DNA of 64,000 nucleotides from Roseovarius pelagicus. Lineage in GTDB: Bacteria; Pseudomonadota; Alphaproteobacteria; Rhodobacterales; Rhodobacteraceae. This document shows positions 29,843 to 39,362 of the stretch, piece after piece (the first letter of the stretch is position 1; every line of letters starts with the position of its first letter). Location of the stretch: positions 806,001 through 870,000 of the forward strand of contig NZ_CP106738.1 in assembly GCF_025639885.1 (NCBI RefSeq), in the 5' to 3' direction. The notes beneath the pieces are model-generated. The model saw only the letters and a program-made list of their open reading frames with translations, was not told where the DNA came from and did no database searches. Both the position numbers and the translations under genes were made by a program.

Positions 29843-30268
29843 TCAGCTTTCCAGCTTGGCATCGAGCGTGATTTCGGCATTCAGCAGTTTGGAAATCGGG
29901 CAATTCTTCTTGGTCGCTTCGGCAACCTCCTGGAAATCCGCTGCGCTGATGCCGGGGATGCGGGCGGTGACGTCCAGATGCACCTTGGTCACGGCAAAGC
30001 CACCATCGACCTCATCCAGTGTCACCTGTGCCTTGGCGTCGATCTGATCGGCTGTCACGCCCTTGTCCGCCAAGCCCAGCGTCATGGCCATCGCATAGCA
30101 GCCCGCGTGGGCCGCGCCGACCAGTTCCTCGGGGTTGGTACCGGGGGCGTCCTCAAAACGGGTGTTAAATCCGTAAGGGTTGTCTTTCATCGCCCCGCTC
30201 TGGGTACTGATGGTGCCTTTGCCGGTTTTCAGGTCGCCTTGCCATGTGGCGGATGCTCTGCGTTTCAT
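29843..30268 (-). CDS. OsmC family peroxiredoxin
   Basis: A 141-residue OsmC-type protein that reduces organic hydroperoxides in the cytoplasm. Features are RASATWQGDLKTGKGTI, the ENPEELVGAAHAGCYAMA-like segment (here TNPEELVGAAHAGCYAMA) with the first reactive Cys, and the second Cys in KKNCPISKLL. AAGGAG lies upstream of the ATG. It sits downstream of msrB but behind a terminator, so it probably has its own promoter while sharing an oxidative-stress theme. Confidence 0.9.
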   Translation of the reverse strand: MKRRASATWQGDLKTGKGTISTQSGAMKDNPYGFNTRFEDAPGTNPEELVGAAHAGCYAMAMTLGLADKGVTADQIDAKAQVTLDEVDGGFAVTKVHLDVTARIPGISAADFQEVAEATKKNCPISKLLNAEITLDAKLES

Positions 30269-30300
30269 GTGCGCGCTCCTTTGCGATTATCAGGTCATGG

Positions 30301-30321
30301 GAAAAGACCCGCAGCGGCGGG
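30301..30321 (-). terminator. Intrinsic terminator after msrB
   Basis: On the minus strand CCCGC, a four-base loop and GCGGG are followed by TCTTTTC. It lies between msrB and the OsmC gene, which read in the same direction, so it separates the two transcripts. Confidence 0.65.
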
Positions 30322-30396
30322 CCTTCTACAACCCAACGCGGGGCAGTCGCAAAACGTTGCATGCCACAACGTCGATTTTTTTTCGGACGTGCGGGC

Positions 30397-30867
30397 CTAG
30401 GCCGGTTTGAACACCAGACTGACGCCATTCAGGCAGTGGCGTTTGCCCGTCGGAGCCGGACCATCGTCAAAGATGTGGCCCAGATGGCTGCCGCAGCGGC
30501 GGCAGTGGCATTCGGTCCGCACCGAGAAAAAACTGCGGTCTTCCTTGGTGCCGATGGCGTTTGGCAGAGCTTTGTAAAAGCTGGGCCAGCCAGTGCCGCT
30601 GTCGTATTTGGTATCTGACGGATAAAGCGCCAGATCACAGCCCCGGCAATGATAAGTGCCGTCAGCATATTGTTTGTCCAGTGGCGAGCTGCCAGCGCGT
30701 TCAGTCGATTCCTCGCGCATCACGGCGTATTGCGCATCGCTAAGTCGCGCGCGCCATTCGGCCTCGGTACGTGTGACCTCGAATTCCGCGGCCCCCAGTG
30801 ATGGGCGTGCCAGCGCGGTCACTGCGCCCGCCGCTATTGTGGTGGTGATGAAATGACGTCGGTGCAT
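30397..30867 (-). CDS. msrB: Peptide-methionine (R)-S-oxide reductase, exported
   Basis: A 156-residue MsrB that repairs methionine-R-sulfoxide in proteins. The zinc ligands Cys74/Cys77 and Cys122/Cys125 are present, and the catalytic Cys145 is in RHCLNG. The N-terminus MHRRHFITTTIAAGAVTALA is a twin-arginine-like signal, so the enzyme should act in the periplasm. The ATG at 30867 is preceded by GAGGAGA; longer frames add unconserved residues. It is in the same direction as, and downstream of, the sigma/anti-sigma/fasciclin genes. Confidence 0.92.
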   Translation of the reverse strand: MHRRHFITTTIAAGAVTALARPSLGAAEFEVTRTEAEWRARLSDAQYAVMREESTERAGSSPLDKQYADGTYHCRGCDLALYPSDTKYDSGTGWPSFYKALPNAIGTKEDRSFFSVRTECHCRRCGSHLGHIFDDGPAPTGKRHCLNGVSLVFKPA

Positions 30868-30919
30868 GTCTCGGTCTCCTCTTCGGGCGGCTGATCGCGT
30901 GTGATCAATCTGGTGGTCG

Positions 30920-30947
30920 CGGGCCCGCATCGCAATGCACGGACCCG
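30920..30947 (-). repeat. Imperfect hairpin between the fasciclin gene and msrB
   Basis: CGGGCCCGCAT and ATGCACGGACCCG form a GC-rich stem with one mismatch and a two-base bulge around a CGCA loop. No U-tract follows. It could slow or end transcription between the two genes. Confidence 0.4.
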
Positions 30948-30992
30948 CACGATCAGGTGAGAATTGTTACCTGATATATGTCGCACCAGCGT

Positions 30993-31586
30993 TTACATCG
31001 CGGGCAGGATGACACCATCGACAACATGGATGACGCCATTAGACTGTTTCACATCTGCGATGGTCACGTGGATCATCTGGCCCTGCTCATCCTTGAGCGT
31101 GATCTGGCCGTTGTCATAGGTGGCATCAAGCTTGCATCCGCCCAGCGTGGGCACGACATGGCTGCCACCATCATCGTCAATCATCCCCATGATCGCGTCC
31201 GACATCGCGTCGGCGCCAACCACGTGGCAGGTCAGGATCTTGGTCAGCTGATCCTTGTTCTCGGGCTTCAGCAGGGTTTCGACGGTGCCCTCGGGCAGCG
31301 CCGCGAACGCGTCGTTTGTCGGGGCGAATACCGTAAACGGACCCTCACCCGACAGCGTGTCGACCAGTCCGGCGGCCTGAACGGCAGCGACAAGCGTGGT
31401 GTGATCGGCGGAGTTTACCGCGTTCTCGATGATATTCTTGTCTGCGAACATCGACGCGCCGCCGACCATCGGATTGGCGGTCGCGATCTGCTCGGTCCCG
31501 GTTTCGGTGTTGGTGTTACCGGCCATGACGGGTGCAGCGCCGATACAGATGGCGGCTGTGGTGCTCAGAATACGTGCGAAAGTCAT
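30993..31586 (-). CDS. Secreted fasciclin-domain protein
   Basis: A 197-residue protein with a signal peptide (MTFARILSTTAAICIGAAP, cleavage near VMAG) and one fasciclin (FAS1) domain. The FAS1 H1 and H2 motifs appear as FTVFAPTNDAFAALP and NGVIHVVDGVILP. Such proteins mediate adhesion or surface contacts and in bacteria are often co-regulated with RskA-type anti-sigma factors. The ATG at 31586 has AGGAG at good spacing. It lies 124 bases after the anti-sigma gene. Confidence 0.88.
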   Translation of the reverse strand: MTFARILSTTAAICIGAAPVMAGNTNTETGTEQIATANPMVGGASMFADKNIIENAVNSADHTTLVAAVQAAGLVDTLSGEGPFTVFAPTNDAFAALPEGTVETLLKPENKDQLTKILTCHVVGADAMSDAIMGMIDDDGGSHVVPTLGGCKLDATYDNGQITLKDEQGQMIHVTIADVKQSNGVIHVVDGVILPAM

Positions 31587-31710
31587 ATGTTGTTTCTCCT
31601 CTTCATTCCGGGCGGTGTTGCCCGGTTTGCGACAGGAGACACGCGTGGCACGCGGCAAGAGTTTCAGATCAGGCGAAAAGTTTTTCGAGATTGCCGCAAC
31701 CGCGGCGAGA

Positions 31711-32415
31711 TCAAGCCGGACTGACAGCACCAACCGCCAAAACGGCCCCGGTGGGCGCGCCGGTGGGTGAGCCGCCCGGAGGCTCGTCCGAAATCGCCAG
31801 CACGCCGCCGTCCAGACCAGCGCGCAGGGCTTCGGGGATGGTGAGGCTGGCAATCTGGTCCTCAGGCAGCACGCCCAGCGACACAGGTGCGTTGTCACCC
31901 GCGATCAGCCACAGTTCTAGCGCGCGGCCGTCGGCGGCCCCGCCCGCGTCACGCTGCACAAAGAGCGCGCCGTTTTCTGCGTCATAGGCGGCCTGCACGA
32001 TCAGGCTGCCATCCTCGGCGGCGATCTGCGCTACATAGGCCGGATCGTTGGGCGCACGCGGAACAGGATCAAAGAGCCCGGCATTGAGCCCGATCACCAC
32101 AGCTACGGCAGCGGCGGCCAGACTGCCGCTGACCCAGCCAAGACCCAGACGCTGCATGAGGGTTGGTTTTTCCGTCACGCCGAAAATCTGGGTTTCGATC
32201 TGGTTTTGCAGATGTCGGGGTGGTCGCACTTCGGTGATGCCGTCGGTCATGCCGGCCAAATCCTCGGCCCAAGCGGCATAGAGTGCGCGCAACTCGGGTT
32301 CGCGCACCAGACGGGCCTCAAACGTGCTGACCTCCTCGGGCGTCAGCAGCCCGAGGGTATATTCCCCCGCAAGAACGCGATCGTCCCTGTCATATGGCTG
32401 CTGGTCGTCGCTCAT
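31711..32415 (-). CDS. RskA-type anti-sigma factor
   Basis: A 234-residue membrane anti-sigma factor. The cytoplasmic N-terminal domain (about residues 10-60, DRVLAGEYTLGLLTPEEVSTF) is the ZAS-like sigma-binding part. One transmembrane helix spans about residues 95-113, and the rest is the periplasmic RskA domain (LELWLIAGDNAPVSLGVLP). It starts within the sigma gene's stop (ATGA overlap), so the two proteins are made in step. The ATG at 32415 is preferred for this reason. Confidence 0.88.
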   Translation of the reverse strand: MSDDQQPYDRDDRVLAGEYTLGLLTPEEVSTFEARLVREPELRALYAAWAEDLAGMTDGITEVRPPRHLQNQIETQIFGVTEKPTLMQRLGLGWVSGSLAAAAVAVVIGLNAGLFDPVPRAPNDPAYVAQIAAEDGSLIVQAAYDAENGALFVQRDAGGAADGRALELWLIAGDNAPVSLGVLPEDQIASLTIPEALRAGLDGGVLAISDEPPGGSPTGAPTGAVLAVGAVSPA

Positions 32416-32951
32416 CGCGTCAGACACTCCTTCAGTTTCATCAGACTGCGGCGCAGCCATGTTCGCATCGTGTTCAGTGGCACGTCAAAGGACGTTGCCA
32501 GTTCGGCGTATGTTTCGCCTTCCAGATAGGCACGGCGCACGGCGTCGGCGCGGCCCTCTTCCAGTTCGCCAAAGCACCCGGCAAGCTTCTCGCGTTCCGA
32601 GCTTTGCACGGCCAGTGCCTCTGGTCCTGGCGTGGGGTCTGCCATCGCCTCGGCTGCATCCAGTCCCGCTTGGCTCTCGCGGCGCTTGCGGGCGCGGTCA
32701 ATCGCCGTGTTGCGCGCGATGGTGATCAGCCACGTCATCGGGCTGAGACCATTGGCACGGTAGCGGTTGGCGTTATGCCAGACCTTTACATAAACCTCCT
32801 GTAACACCTCTTCTGCTTCTGCCCTGTCCTTCAACACACGCAGCGCAATGCCAAATAGTTTCGCGGATGTCTGAGAATAAAGCGCGCCAAAGGCCAGCCG
32901 GTCACCGGTGGCGACGCGCGCGATCTGTTGTTCTATGGCTTCGAGTGACAC
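32412..32951 (-). CDS. ECF-type RNA polymerase sigma factor
   Basis: A roughly 179-residue extracytoplasmic-function sigma factor. Region 2 (about residues 20-85) includes LFGIALRVLKDRAEAEEVLQ and MTWLITIARNTAIDRARKRR. Region 4 (about 120-175) ends in a helix-turn-helix, YAELATSFDVPLNTMRTWLR. It resembles SigK-type factors that pair with RskA anti-sigma factors. The GTG at 32951 gives a normal N-terminus; an in-frame start at 33014 is less likely. It is divergent from cobS. It probably drives the fasciclin and perhaps msrB genes. Confidence 0.88.
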   Translation of the reverse strand: MSLEAIEQQIARVATGDRLAFGALYSQTSAKLFGIALRVLKDRAEAEEVLQEVYVKVWHNANRYRANGLSPMTWLITIARNTAIDRARKRRESQAGLDAAEAMADPTPGPEALAVQSSEREKLAGCFGELEEGRADAVRRAYLEGETYAELATSFDVPLNTMRTWLRRSLMKLKECLTR

Positions 32952-33096
32952 GTTGGCGGCTCTTTTGGACTGTTGACACCAGACATTAGGGCAGTGCGCG
33001 GCGAAGGCCAGCAAATCTTTGGCTTTCCCTTGCCCTTGGTCGCGATATGTTGCACGAGGAAGCTAGATGAGAAACGACCGATGAAGGACCCCGCAC

Positions 33097-34083
33097 ATGG
33101 CTGACGGTAGCATTGACATGAACGCAAAGCCCACCGAAGAGATTTCGGTGCGCGAGGTTTTCGGCATCGACACCGATATGCTGGTAAAGGGATTCGCCGA
33201 GCGGTCAGACCGGGTGCCCGATCTGGACAGCACCTATAAATTCGATCCCGACACGACGCTGGCGATCCTCGCCGGATTTTCCCATAACCGCCGCGTGATG
33301 ATCCAAGGCTATCACGGTACGGGCAAGTCGACCCATATCGAGCAAGTGGCAAGCCGTCTGAACTGGCCTTGTGTGCGCGTTAACCTCGACAGCCACATCA
33401 GCCGGATCGACCTGATCGGCAAGGACGCGATCAAGCTGCGCGACGGCGTACAGGTCACCGAGTTCCACGAGGGCATCCTGCCTTGGGCGCTGCGCAACCC
33501 GACCGCGATCGTGTTCGATGAATATGACGCGGGCCGTGCCGATGTGATGTTCGTGATCCAGCGCGTGCTCGAGGCCGATGGCAAGCTGACGCTGTTGGAT
33601 CAGAACGAGGTGATCACACCGAACCCGTTCTTCCGCCTGTTTGCGACGGCCAACACGGTTGGTCTGGGCGACACGACGGGCCTCTATCACGGCACCCAGC
33701 AGATCAACCAGGGCCAGATGGACCGCTGGTCGCTGGTGGCGACGCTGAACTATCTCAGCCATGACGCCGAAACCAATATCGTGATTTCAAAGAACCCAGT
33801 GTTCAACACCGAAAAGGGCCGCAAGACGATCAGCCAGATGGTCACCGTCGCAGACCTGTCGCGCACCGCGTTCATGAATGGTGAGTTGTCGACGGTGATG
33901 AGCCCCCGCACGGTGATCGCATGGGCGCAGAACACCACGATCTTCCGCGATGTGGGCTATGCGTTCCGCCTGACCTTCCTCAACAAATGCGACGAGTTGG
34001 AGCGCCAGACCGTGGCAGAGTTCTATCAGCGGTGCTTTGACGAGGAACTGCCCGAGAGCGCGGCGAGCGTGAGCATGCGGTGA
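33097..34083 (+). CDS. cobS: Cobaltochelatase subunit CobS
   Basis: A 328-residue AAA+ ATPase subunit of the aerobic cobaltochelatase, which with CobT and CobN inserts cobalt into hydrogenobyrinate a,c-diamide. Walker A is GYHGTGKST at residues 71-79; the Walker B region is [10 protein letters not shown], and sensor I lies in [11 protein letters not shown]. Length and sequence fit the family throughout. No cobalamin riboswitch was recognised in the 145-base upstream gap. cobT follows in the same direction. Confidence 0.96.
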   Translation: MADGSIDMNAKPTEEISVREVFGIDTDMLVKGFAERSDRVPDLDSTYKFDPDTTLAILAGFSHNRRVMIQGYHGTGKSTHIEQVASRLNWPCVRVNLDSHISRIDLIGKDAIKLRDGVQVTEFHEGILPWALRNPTAIVFDEYDAGRADVMFVIQRVLEADGKLTLLDQNEVITPNPFFRLFATANTVGLGDTTGLYHGTQQINQGQMDRWSLVATLNYLSHDAETNIVISKNPVFNTEKGRKTISQMVTVADLSRTAFMNGELSTVMSPRTVIAWAQNTTIFRDVGYAFRLTFLNKCDELERQTVAEFYQRCFDEELPESAASVSMR

Positions 34084-34101
34084 TCAGCCTCCGGCAACGA
34101 G

Positions 34102-34126
34102 GTTCGCATCGCGCGATGATGCGAAC
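34102..34126 (+). repeat. Intercistronic hairpin between cobS and cobT
   Basis: GTTCGCATC and GATGCGAAC form a perfect nine-base-pair stem with a seven-base loop; an alternative pairing uses the palindrome CATCGCGCGATG inside it. There is no U-tract, so it may stabilise the cobS 3' end or tune the CobS:CobT ratio. Confidence 0.5.
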
Positions 34127-34258
34127 AGTGCAGGAATAATACCCGGCGCGGGCTCAAGGCCGCAGGCCGATGACCGCGTGAAATAACGCGGATATCTCGT
34201 TATCGAAAACCCGATTAACCACTTGCCTCCACCGCCTCCCTGCCCCATTTTCAAACCC

Positions 34259-36136
34259 ATGAACAAACCCACCGATAACCCCGCCGATCCGTTCAAGAAG
34301 GCCCTCGCCGAGGCGACCAAGGTCATGGCGAATGACACCGACCTGTCGGTGACCTATTCGATGGACCCCTCGGGCGTCAGCGGTGACGCGATGCGTCTGC
34401 CGCAGGTCAGCCGCCGGATGACCCGCGACGAAGTAATGCACGCGCGCGGGACGGCGGATGCGCTGGCGCTGAAACACAAGTATCACGACACCGGGACCCA
34501 TGCGCGGTATTGCCCGCCGGGCGATATGGCCCGCGATCTGTATGAGGCGATGGAAACCGCACGCTGCGAGGCAGTGGGCGCGCGCACGATGCCGGGCACG
34601 GCCAGCAACATCGACCACAAGATCGCCGCAGAAGCACAGCGGCTGGGATTCGAGCAGATCACCGATGCCGCCGATGCGCCGCTGGCCACCGCTGCGGGCT
34701 ATCTGATCCGTCACCTTGCCACCGGGCGCGACATGCCCGCAGGTGCGCAGAACATCATGGAACTGCGGCGCGGCTTTATCGAGGCGCAAGCGGGTGGCAC
34801 GCTGGAGACCCTTCAGGATACGCTGGCCGATCAGACGCAGTTTGCCAAATTCGCCCGTCAGATCATCGACGATCTGGGCTATGGCGATCAGCTGGGCGAT
34901 GACCCCGACGCGCTGGACGATGATCAGGACGACGAGGCCGAGGACAACGGCGAAGAACAGGAAGAGCCTGACAGCACCGGACAGGATGATAGCGAAAACG
35001 AGGAGTCTGACGCCGATCCGGAGCAGTCTCAGGACGAGCAGCAGGATGCGTCTCAGGCGCAGGTCAGCATGGACGACATGGCCGACGAGGACATGGGCGA
35101 GGAAACTGAGCTGCCCGATGGCGAGGCCCCGCTGGAGCCGCCCGCCCCGCAGCCGATTTCCGATGCGGACCCCGATTATCTGGTCTACTCGACCGAACAT
35201 GACGAAGAAATACATGCCGAGGATCTGGCCGAGCCGGTCGAGCTGGAACGCCTGCGCGCCTATCTTGATCAGCAGTTGGAGCCGCTCAAGGGCGCGGTGA
35301 GCCGTCTGGCGAACAAGCTGCAACGCCGCCTGCAAGCGCAGCAAAACCGGTCATGGGAATTCGATCTGGAAGAAGGCATTCTGGACGCCGGGCGTCTGGC
35401 ACGGGTTGTGGCCAGCCCGACGACACCGCTCAGCTTCAAGGTGGAGAAGGATACCGAGTTTCGCGATACGGTCGTGACGCTGCTGCTGGACAATTCCGGC
35501 TCGATGCGGGGACGGCCGATCAGCATCGCGGCGATCTGTGCCGATGTTCTGGCGCGCACGCTGGAACGGTGCAGCGTCAAGGTGGAAATCCTCGGGTTCA
35601 CCACCCGCGCATGGAAAGGTGGGCAGAGCCGCGAGGCGTGGCTGGCCGAAGGGCGACCCCAACTGCCCGGTCGGCTGAACGATCTGCGCCATATCATCTA
35701 TAAATCCGCCGACAGCCCGATGCGCCGGACACGTCAGAACCTTGGCCTGATGATGAAAGAGGGGCTGCTGAAGGAGAACATCGACGGCGAGGCGCTGGAA
35801 TGGGCGCACCGGCGGATGATGGCCCGACGCGAAGCACGCAAAATCCTGATGGTGATCAGCGACGGCGCGCCGGTGGATGACAGCACGCTGAGCGTCAATC
35901 CGGCCAACTATCTGGAAAAACATCTGCGCGACGTGATCGCCATGGTGGAAAAGCGCCGGGCGGTCGAATTGCTGGCCATCGGCATTGGCCATGACGTCAC
36001 GCGCTACTACGACCGCGCCGTGACGATCACGGATGTGGATCAGCTGGCCGGCGCGATGACTGAGCAACTGGCGGCGCTGTTTGACAGCGATCCCCGCGCC
36101 CGCGCGCGCGTGATGGGCATGCGCCGGGTCGGTTGA
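34259..36136 (+). CDS. cobT: Cobaltochelatase subunit CobT
   Basis: A 625-residue partner of CobS. The N-terminal domain (about residues 1-215) is followed by a highly acidic linker rich in Asp, Glu and Gln (about 215-310). A C-terminal von Willebrand A domain carries the MIDAS metal site DNSGSMRG and later [11 protein letters not shown]. This domain couples the AAA+ ring to CobN. The ATG at 34259 is preferred over an upstream start that would add a proline-rich stretch. It ends 6 bp from a convergent methyltransferase gene. Confidence 0.95.
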   Translation: MNKPTDNPADPFKKALAEATKVMANDTDLSVTYSMDPSGVSGDAMRLPQVSRRMTRDEVMHARGTADALALKHKYHDTGTHARYCPPGDMARDLYEAMETARCEAVGARTMPGTASNIDHKIAAEAQRLGFEQITDAADAPLATAAGYLIRHLATGRDMPAGAQNIMELRRGFIEAQAGGTLETLQDTLADQTQFAKFARQIIDDLGYGDQLGDDPDALDDDQDDEAEDNGEEQEEPDSTGQDDSENEESDADPEQSQDEQQDASQAQVSMDDMADEDMGEETELPDGEAPLEPPAPQPISDADPDYLVYSTEHDEEIHAEDLAEPVELERLRAYLDQQLEPLKGAVSRLANKLQRRLQAQQNRSWEFDLEEGILDAGRLARVVASPTTPLSFKVEKDTEFRDTVVTLLLDNSGSMRGRPISIAAICADVLARTLERCSVKVEILGFTTRAWKGGQSREAWLAEGRPQLPGRLNDLRHIIYKSADSPMRRTRQNLGLMMKEGLLKENIDGEALEWAHRRMMARREARKILMVISDGAPVDDSTLSVNPANYLEKHLRDVIAMVEKRRAVELLAIGIGHDVTRYYDRAVTITDVDQLAGAMTEQLAALFDSDPRARARVMGMRRVG

Positions 36137-36142
36137 TCGTCA

Positions 36143-36964
36143 CTACGCCGTGGCCGCGATCAGCACGGCGGGCACTGGCACAGTCCAAGGGCCTGCATCG
36201 CCGCACAGCGCCTTGATCCGATCGACGATCGCCGTACGGATCGCTGCCTTGGCCGCGTCCGGTTGTGGCCTGAGCAACGCCCCGCCACGCACGGTGCCCT
36301 GAAGAAAGTAATCGAACACATCGCCGGGATCGTCCATTTGCCAGACGGCAGGAATGATGGTGCGCGTTACCGCCGAAAATCCGGCGTTATTGAGCGCAGT
36401 TTCCGCCACATCCGCATCTGCGAATTCATGGGTTGCCGGGCCCGACGGCAGGGCAACGGATGGATCGCCATGGGCCGCAATCGCACCAAAGACGATGGGA
36501 AATGCCGATACCGGATCATCGCCCCGCCAAACGGTATAGGCAAACCGCCCGCCGGAACGCAGAACGCGGTGCGCCTCGGCAAAGGCGCGGTCAGGATAGG
36601 GGATATGCGGCACGCCAAAGCCGATGGTCACGGCATCGAATGAGTCTGCCTCGAACGGCAGCGCCATCGCATCACCCTGAACGAACCGCGCCTCTGGCAC
36701 TGCCGCGCGCGCCATGTCCAGCATGGCGTCAGAGAAATCGAGCCCCGTCACGTCCGCGCCTGCCCGCATCAGGCCGCGCGCCACGTTGCCGTGTCCGCAA
36801 CACAGATCCAGTGCGCGTATGCCCGGCCGGGCGCGCACCGCGTCCACCATGCCCGGCACGCATTGCGTCGCCGCGGTGGCGAAATGCGCGGCATAATCTG
36901 CGGCGGTGGCCGGATCGGACCAACCGGCCTCTTCCAGCCGATGGAAGGCGTCAAAATCGGACAT
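36143..36964 (-). CDS. SAM-dependent class I methyltransferase
   Basis: A 273-residue methyltransferase of the Methyltransf_11/UbiE-like group. The SAM-binding motif I is ALDLCCGHGNVARGL, followed by DVTGLDFSDAMLDMAR and FVQGDAMALPFEADSFD (motifs II-III). A Cys-rich variation of motif I is visible but the glycine pattern is intact. The substrate is unknown. The ATG at 36964 has GGAGC upstream. It is divergent from the aminopeptidase P gene. Confidence 0.88.
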   Translation of the reverse strand: MSDFDAFHRLEEAGWSDPATAADYAAHFATAATQCVPGMVDAVRARPGIRALDLCCGHGNVARGLMRAGADVTGLDFSDAMLDMARAAVPEARFVQGDAMALPFEADSFDAVTIGFGVPHIPYPDRAFAEAHRVLRSGGRFAYTVWRGDDPVSAFPIVFGAIAAHGDPSVALPSGPATHEFADADVAETALNNAGFSAVTRTIIPAVWQMDDPGDVFDYFLQGTVRGGALLRPQPDAAKAAIRTAIVDRIKALCGDAGPWTVPVPAVLIAATA

Positions 36965-37103
36965 GGTACAGCTCCGTGGTTGCGGTCGCATCCTCAGCAT
37001 AACATATCTGTACAGACACAGCTGCATCCCGTGGCAAGGGCTGGTCATTTCCGCCCGTCTACGCGAAAACGGCCAAACGCGCATTTCGAGAAAGGTCCGC
37101 CCG

Positions 37104-38930
37104 ATGTTTCAGTCGTTCCAAGACAAGGCCAACCCAGAGCAAGGCCCTGCCCGCCTTGCCATGTTGCGCGACGCGATGGCGCGTGCCGGGCTTGACGGGT
37201 TTCTGGTGCCGCGCGCGGATGCACATCAGGGTGAATATGTGGCACCCGGCGACGAACGGCTGGCATGGTTGACCGGATTCACCGGATCGGCGGGCTTTGC
37301 CGCGATCACGGCAGAGCGGGCGGGCGTTTTTGTCGATGGGCGTTACCGCACTCAGGTCCGGGTGCAAACCGATCCGACAGCGTTTCAGCCGGTGGACTGG
37401 CCCGAGACGAAGCTGGCCGAATGGCTGACCGAGACGCTGACCGGCGGCGGGCGCGTGGGTTATGACACATGGCTGCACACACCAACCGAGATTGGCGCGC
37501 TGACCGAGGCGCTGGCCGCGACCGGGATCACGCTGGTTCCATCGGCCAATCTGGTCGATGCGATCTGGACGGATCGCCCCGGCCCGCCGATGGGGCAGAT
37601 CACCGCCTATCCCGACGATCTGGCAGGTGAGACGACCGCGGACAAGCGCACGCGTCTGGCCGCCAGCCTGCGTGCGGATGGGGCGCGTGCAGCGGTCCTA
37701 AGCCTGCCCGACAGCATCGCATGGCTGCTGAACATCCGGGGCGCGGATATTCCACGCAACCCGGTCGCACATGGCTTTGCCATTTTGCATGATGACGGGC
37801 GCACGCAGCTATTTGTAAATCCGGCCAAGCTGGAAAGCTTGCCTGCCAGTTGCAACGCCGATGGCGTCAGCGCCCATTCCGATACGGAATTGGTCACTTC
37901 GCTGGCGCAGCTTACCGGGCCGGTGCGGCTGGATAAATCCAGCATACCTGTGGCAATTGCCGATATTCTGGCCGATGCCGGGATCCCCCATCAGTACGGG
38001 CCGGAGCCGTGCACATTACCCAAGGCGCGCAAAAATGCCGCGCAACTGGATGCAACCCGCGCGGCCCATCTGCGCGACGGCGCGGCGGTCTGCGAGGCAT
38101 TGGCATGGCTCGATGCACAGGCCCCCGGCAGCGTGACCGAAATCGACGTGGTCACACATCTGGAGGAATGCCGTCGCACGGTTGGCGCGCGTCTGGACGG
38201 CGACACCGGCGCGCTGCTGGACATCAGCTTTGACACCATCGCGGGCAGTGGGCCGAATGGCGCGCTGGCACATTACCGGGTGTCTGAGGTATCGAACCGG
38301 GTGTTGCAGGACGGGGATCTGTTGGTTCTGGACAGCGGCGGGCAATATATTGACGGCACGACCGACATTACCCGCACAGTGCCGATCGGCGATCCCGGCC
38401 CAGACGAACGCGCGGCCTTTACCCGAGTGCTACAAGGCATGATCGCGATCAGCCGGTTGCGCTGGCCCGCGGGCTTGTCGGGCCGGGATCTGGACCCGAT
38501 CGCACGTTATCCGTTGTGGCTGGCGGATCAGGACTACAACCACGGCACCGGGCATGGCATCGGCGTTTTTCTATGTGTCCATGAGGGCCCCCAGCGCATC
38601 AGCCGGATCAGCGAAGTGCCGCTGGAGCCGGGGATGATCGTATCAAACGAACCGGGTTATTACCGCGAGGGTGCCTTTGGCATCCGGATCGAGAATATCG
38701 TCGTCGTGCAGGACGCCGAGCCGCTGGAAGGTGCCGATTTTACCGGCAAGCTGAGTTTCGAGACGCTGAACTATGTGCCCATCGACCGGCGGCTGATCGA
38801 CGTGGATCGGCTGAGCGGTGATGAACGGGACTGGCTGGATGATTACCACATGATTTGCGCCGAGCGCATCGGTCCGCATCTGGAAGGTGATGCACAGGCA
38901 TGGCTGGAAGAGGCAACGCGTCCGTTGTGA
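37104..38930 (+). CDS. Xaa-Pro aminopeptidase (aminopeptidase P family)
   Basis: A 608-residue creatinase-fold metallopeptidase that cleaves the bond before proline in dipeptides and longer peptides. Two creatinase-N domains (about residues 1-310) precede the catalytic domain. Metal ligands are recognisable in LDSGGQYIDGTTDITRT (two Asp), GTGHGIG (His), SNEPGYY (Glu) and FGIRIENIV (Glu). The eukaryote-like long form with a C-terminal LNYVPIDRRLID extension is common in alphaproteobacteria. The start at 37104 gives the normal N-terminus. Confidence 0.93.
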   Translation: MFQSFQDKANPEQGPARLAMLRDAMARAGLDGFLVPRADAHQGEYVAPGDERLAWLTGFTGSAGFAAITAERAGVFVDGRYRTQVRVQTDPTAFQPVDWPETKLAEWLTETLTGGGRVGYDTWLHTPTEIGALTEALAATGITLVPSANLVDAIWTDRPGPPMGQITAYPDDLAGETTADKRTRLAASLRADGARAAVLSLPDSIAWLLNIRGADIPRNPVAHGFAILHDDGRTQLFVNPAKLESLPASCNADGVSAHSDTELVTSLAQLTGPVRLDKSSIPVAIADILADAGIPHQYGPEPCTLPKARKNAAQLDATRAAHLRDGAAVCEALAWLDAQAPGSVTEIDVVTHLEECRRTVGARLDGDTGALLDISFDTIAGSGPNGALAHYRVSEVSNRVLQDGDLLVLDSGGQYIDGTTDITRTVPIGDPGPDERAAFTRVLQGMIAISRLRWPAGLSGRDLDPIARYPLWLADQDYNHGTGHGIGVFLCVHEGPQRISRISEVPLEPGMIVSNEPGYYREGAFGIRIENIVVVQDAEPLEGADFTGKLSFETLNYVPIDRRLIDVDRLSGDERDWLDDYHMICAERIGPHLEGDAQAWLEEATRPL

Positions 38931-38994
38931 CATAAACGTGGTGAACGCGCGGTATTGTGGTTAGGGTTATCGACGACAAAGAAGGAACAACCAC

Positions 38995-39336
38995 ATGCCG
39001 CATATCAAGATCCGCAAGGCGCAAGGGACTTGGGTCGTCCGCGCTGGCGGGGCCGTTCTGGCCGAAACCGCCAACGCGCTGGAGTTGAACGAGGGCGACC
39101 ACCCTGCCGTCATCTACTTTCCGCGCAGCGATGTTGCGATGGCGTTTCTCGATATCAGTGACCAGACCACCCGTAGCCCGCACAAGGGGCAGGCCAATTA
39201 TTACAACATCGTCACCAAAAGCCATACATTGGAAAATGCTGGCTGGAGCTATGAAGACCCGAAACCGGATGTCGCAGCCATCAAGGGTTATCTGGCATTT
39301 CATTCCAGCGACACGGTGACAGTCGAGGGTATCTGA
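38995..39336 (+). CDS. DUF427 domain protein
   Basis: A 113-residue protein matching the DUF427 pattern: VRAGGAVLAETANALELNEG near the start, VIYFPRSDVAM, the TRSPHKGQANYYNI core, and AWSYEDPKPD-like text (here GWSYEDPKPDV) with the closing GYLAFHSSDTVTVEG. GAAGGA precedes the ATG. The family is widespread in soil and marine bacteria and its function is not known. Confidence 0.85.
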   Translation: MPHIKIRKAQGTWVVRAGGAVLAETANALELNEGDHPAVIYFPRSDVAMAFLDISDQTTRSPHKGQANYYNIVTKSHTLENAGWSYEDPKPDVAAIKGYLAFHSSDTVTVEGI

Positions 39337-39362
39337 CATCAAATCAAAAGGTGACATTGTAA

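Noticed and set aside
32952-33096. Possible cobalamin riboswitch before cobS
   Set aside because: The gap is only 145 bases and no B12-box-like sequence or the needed multi-stem structure was recognised.
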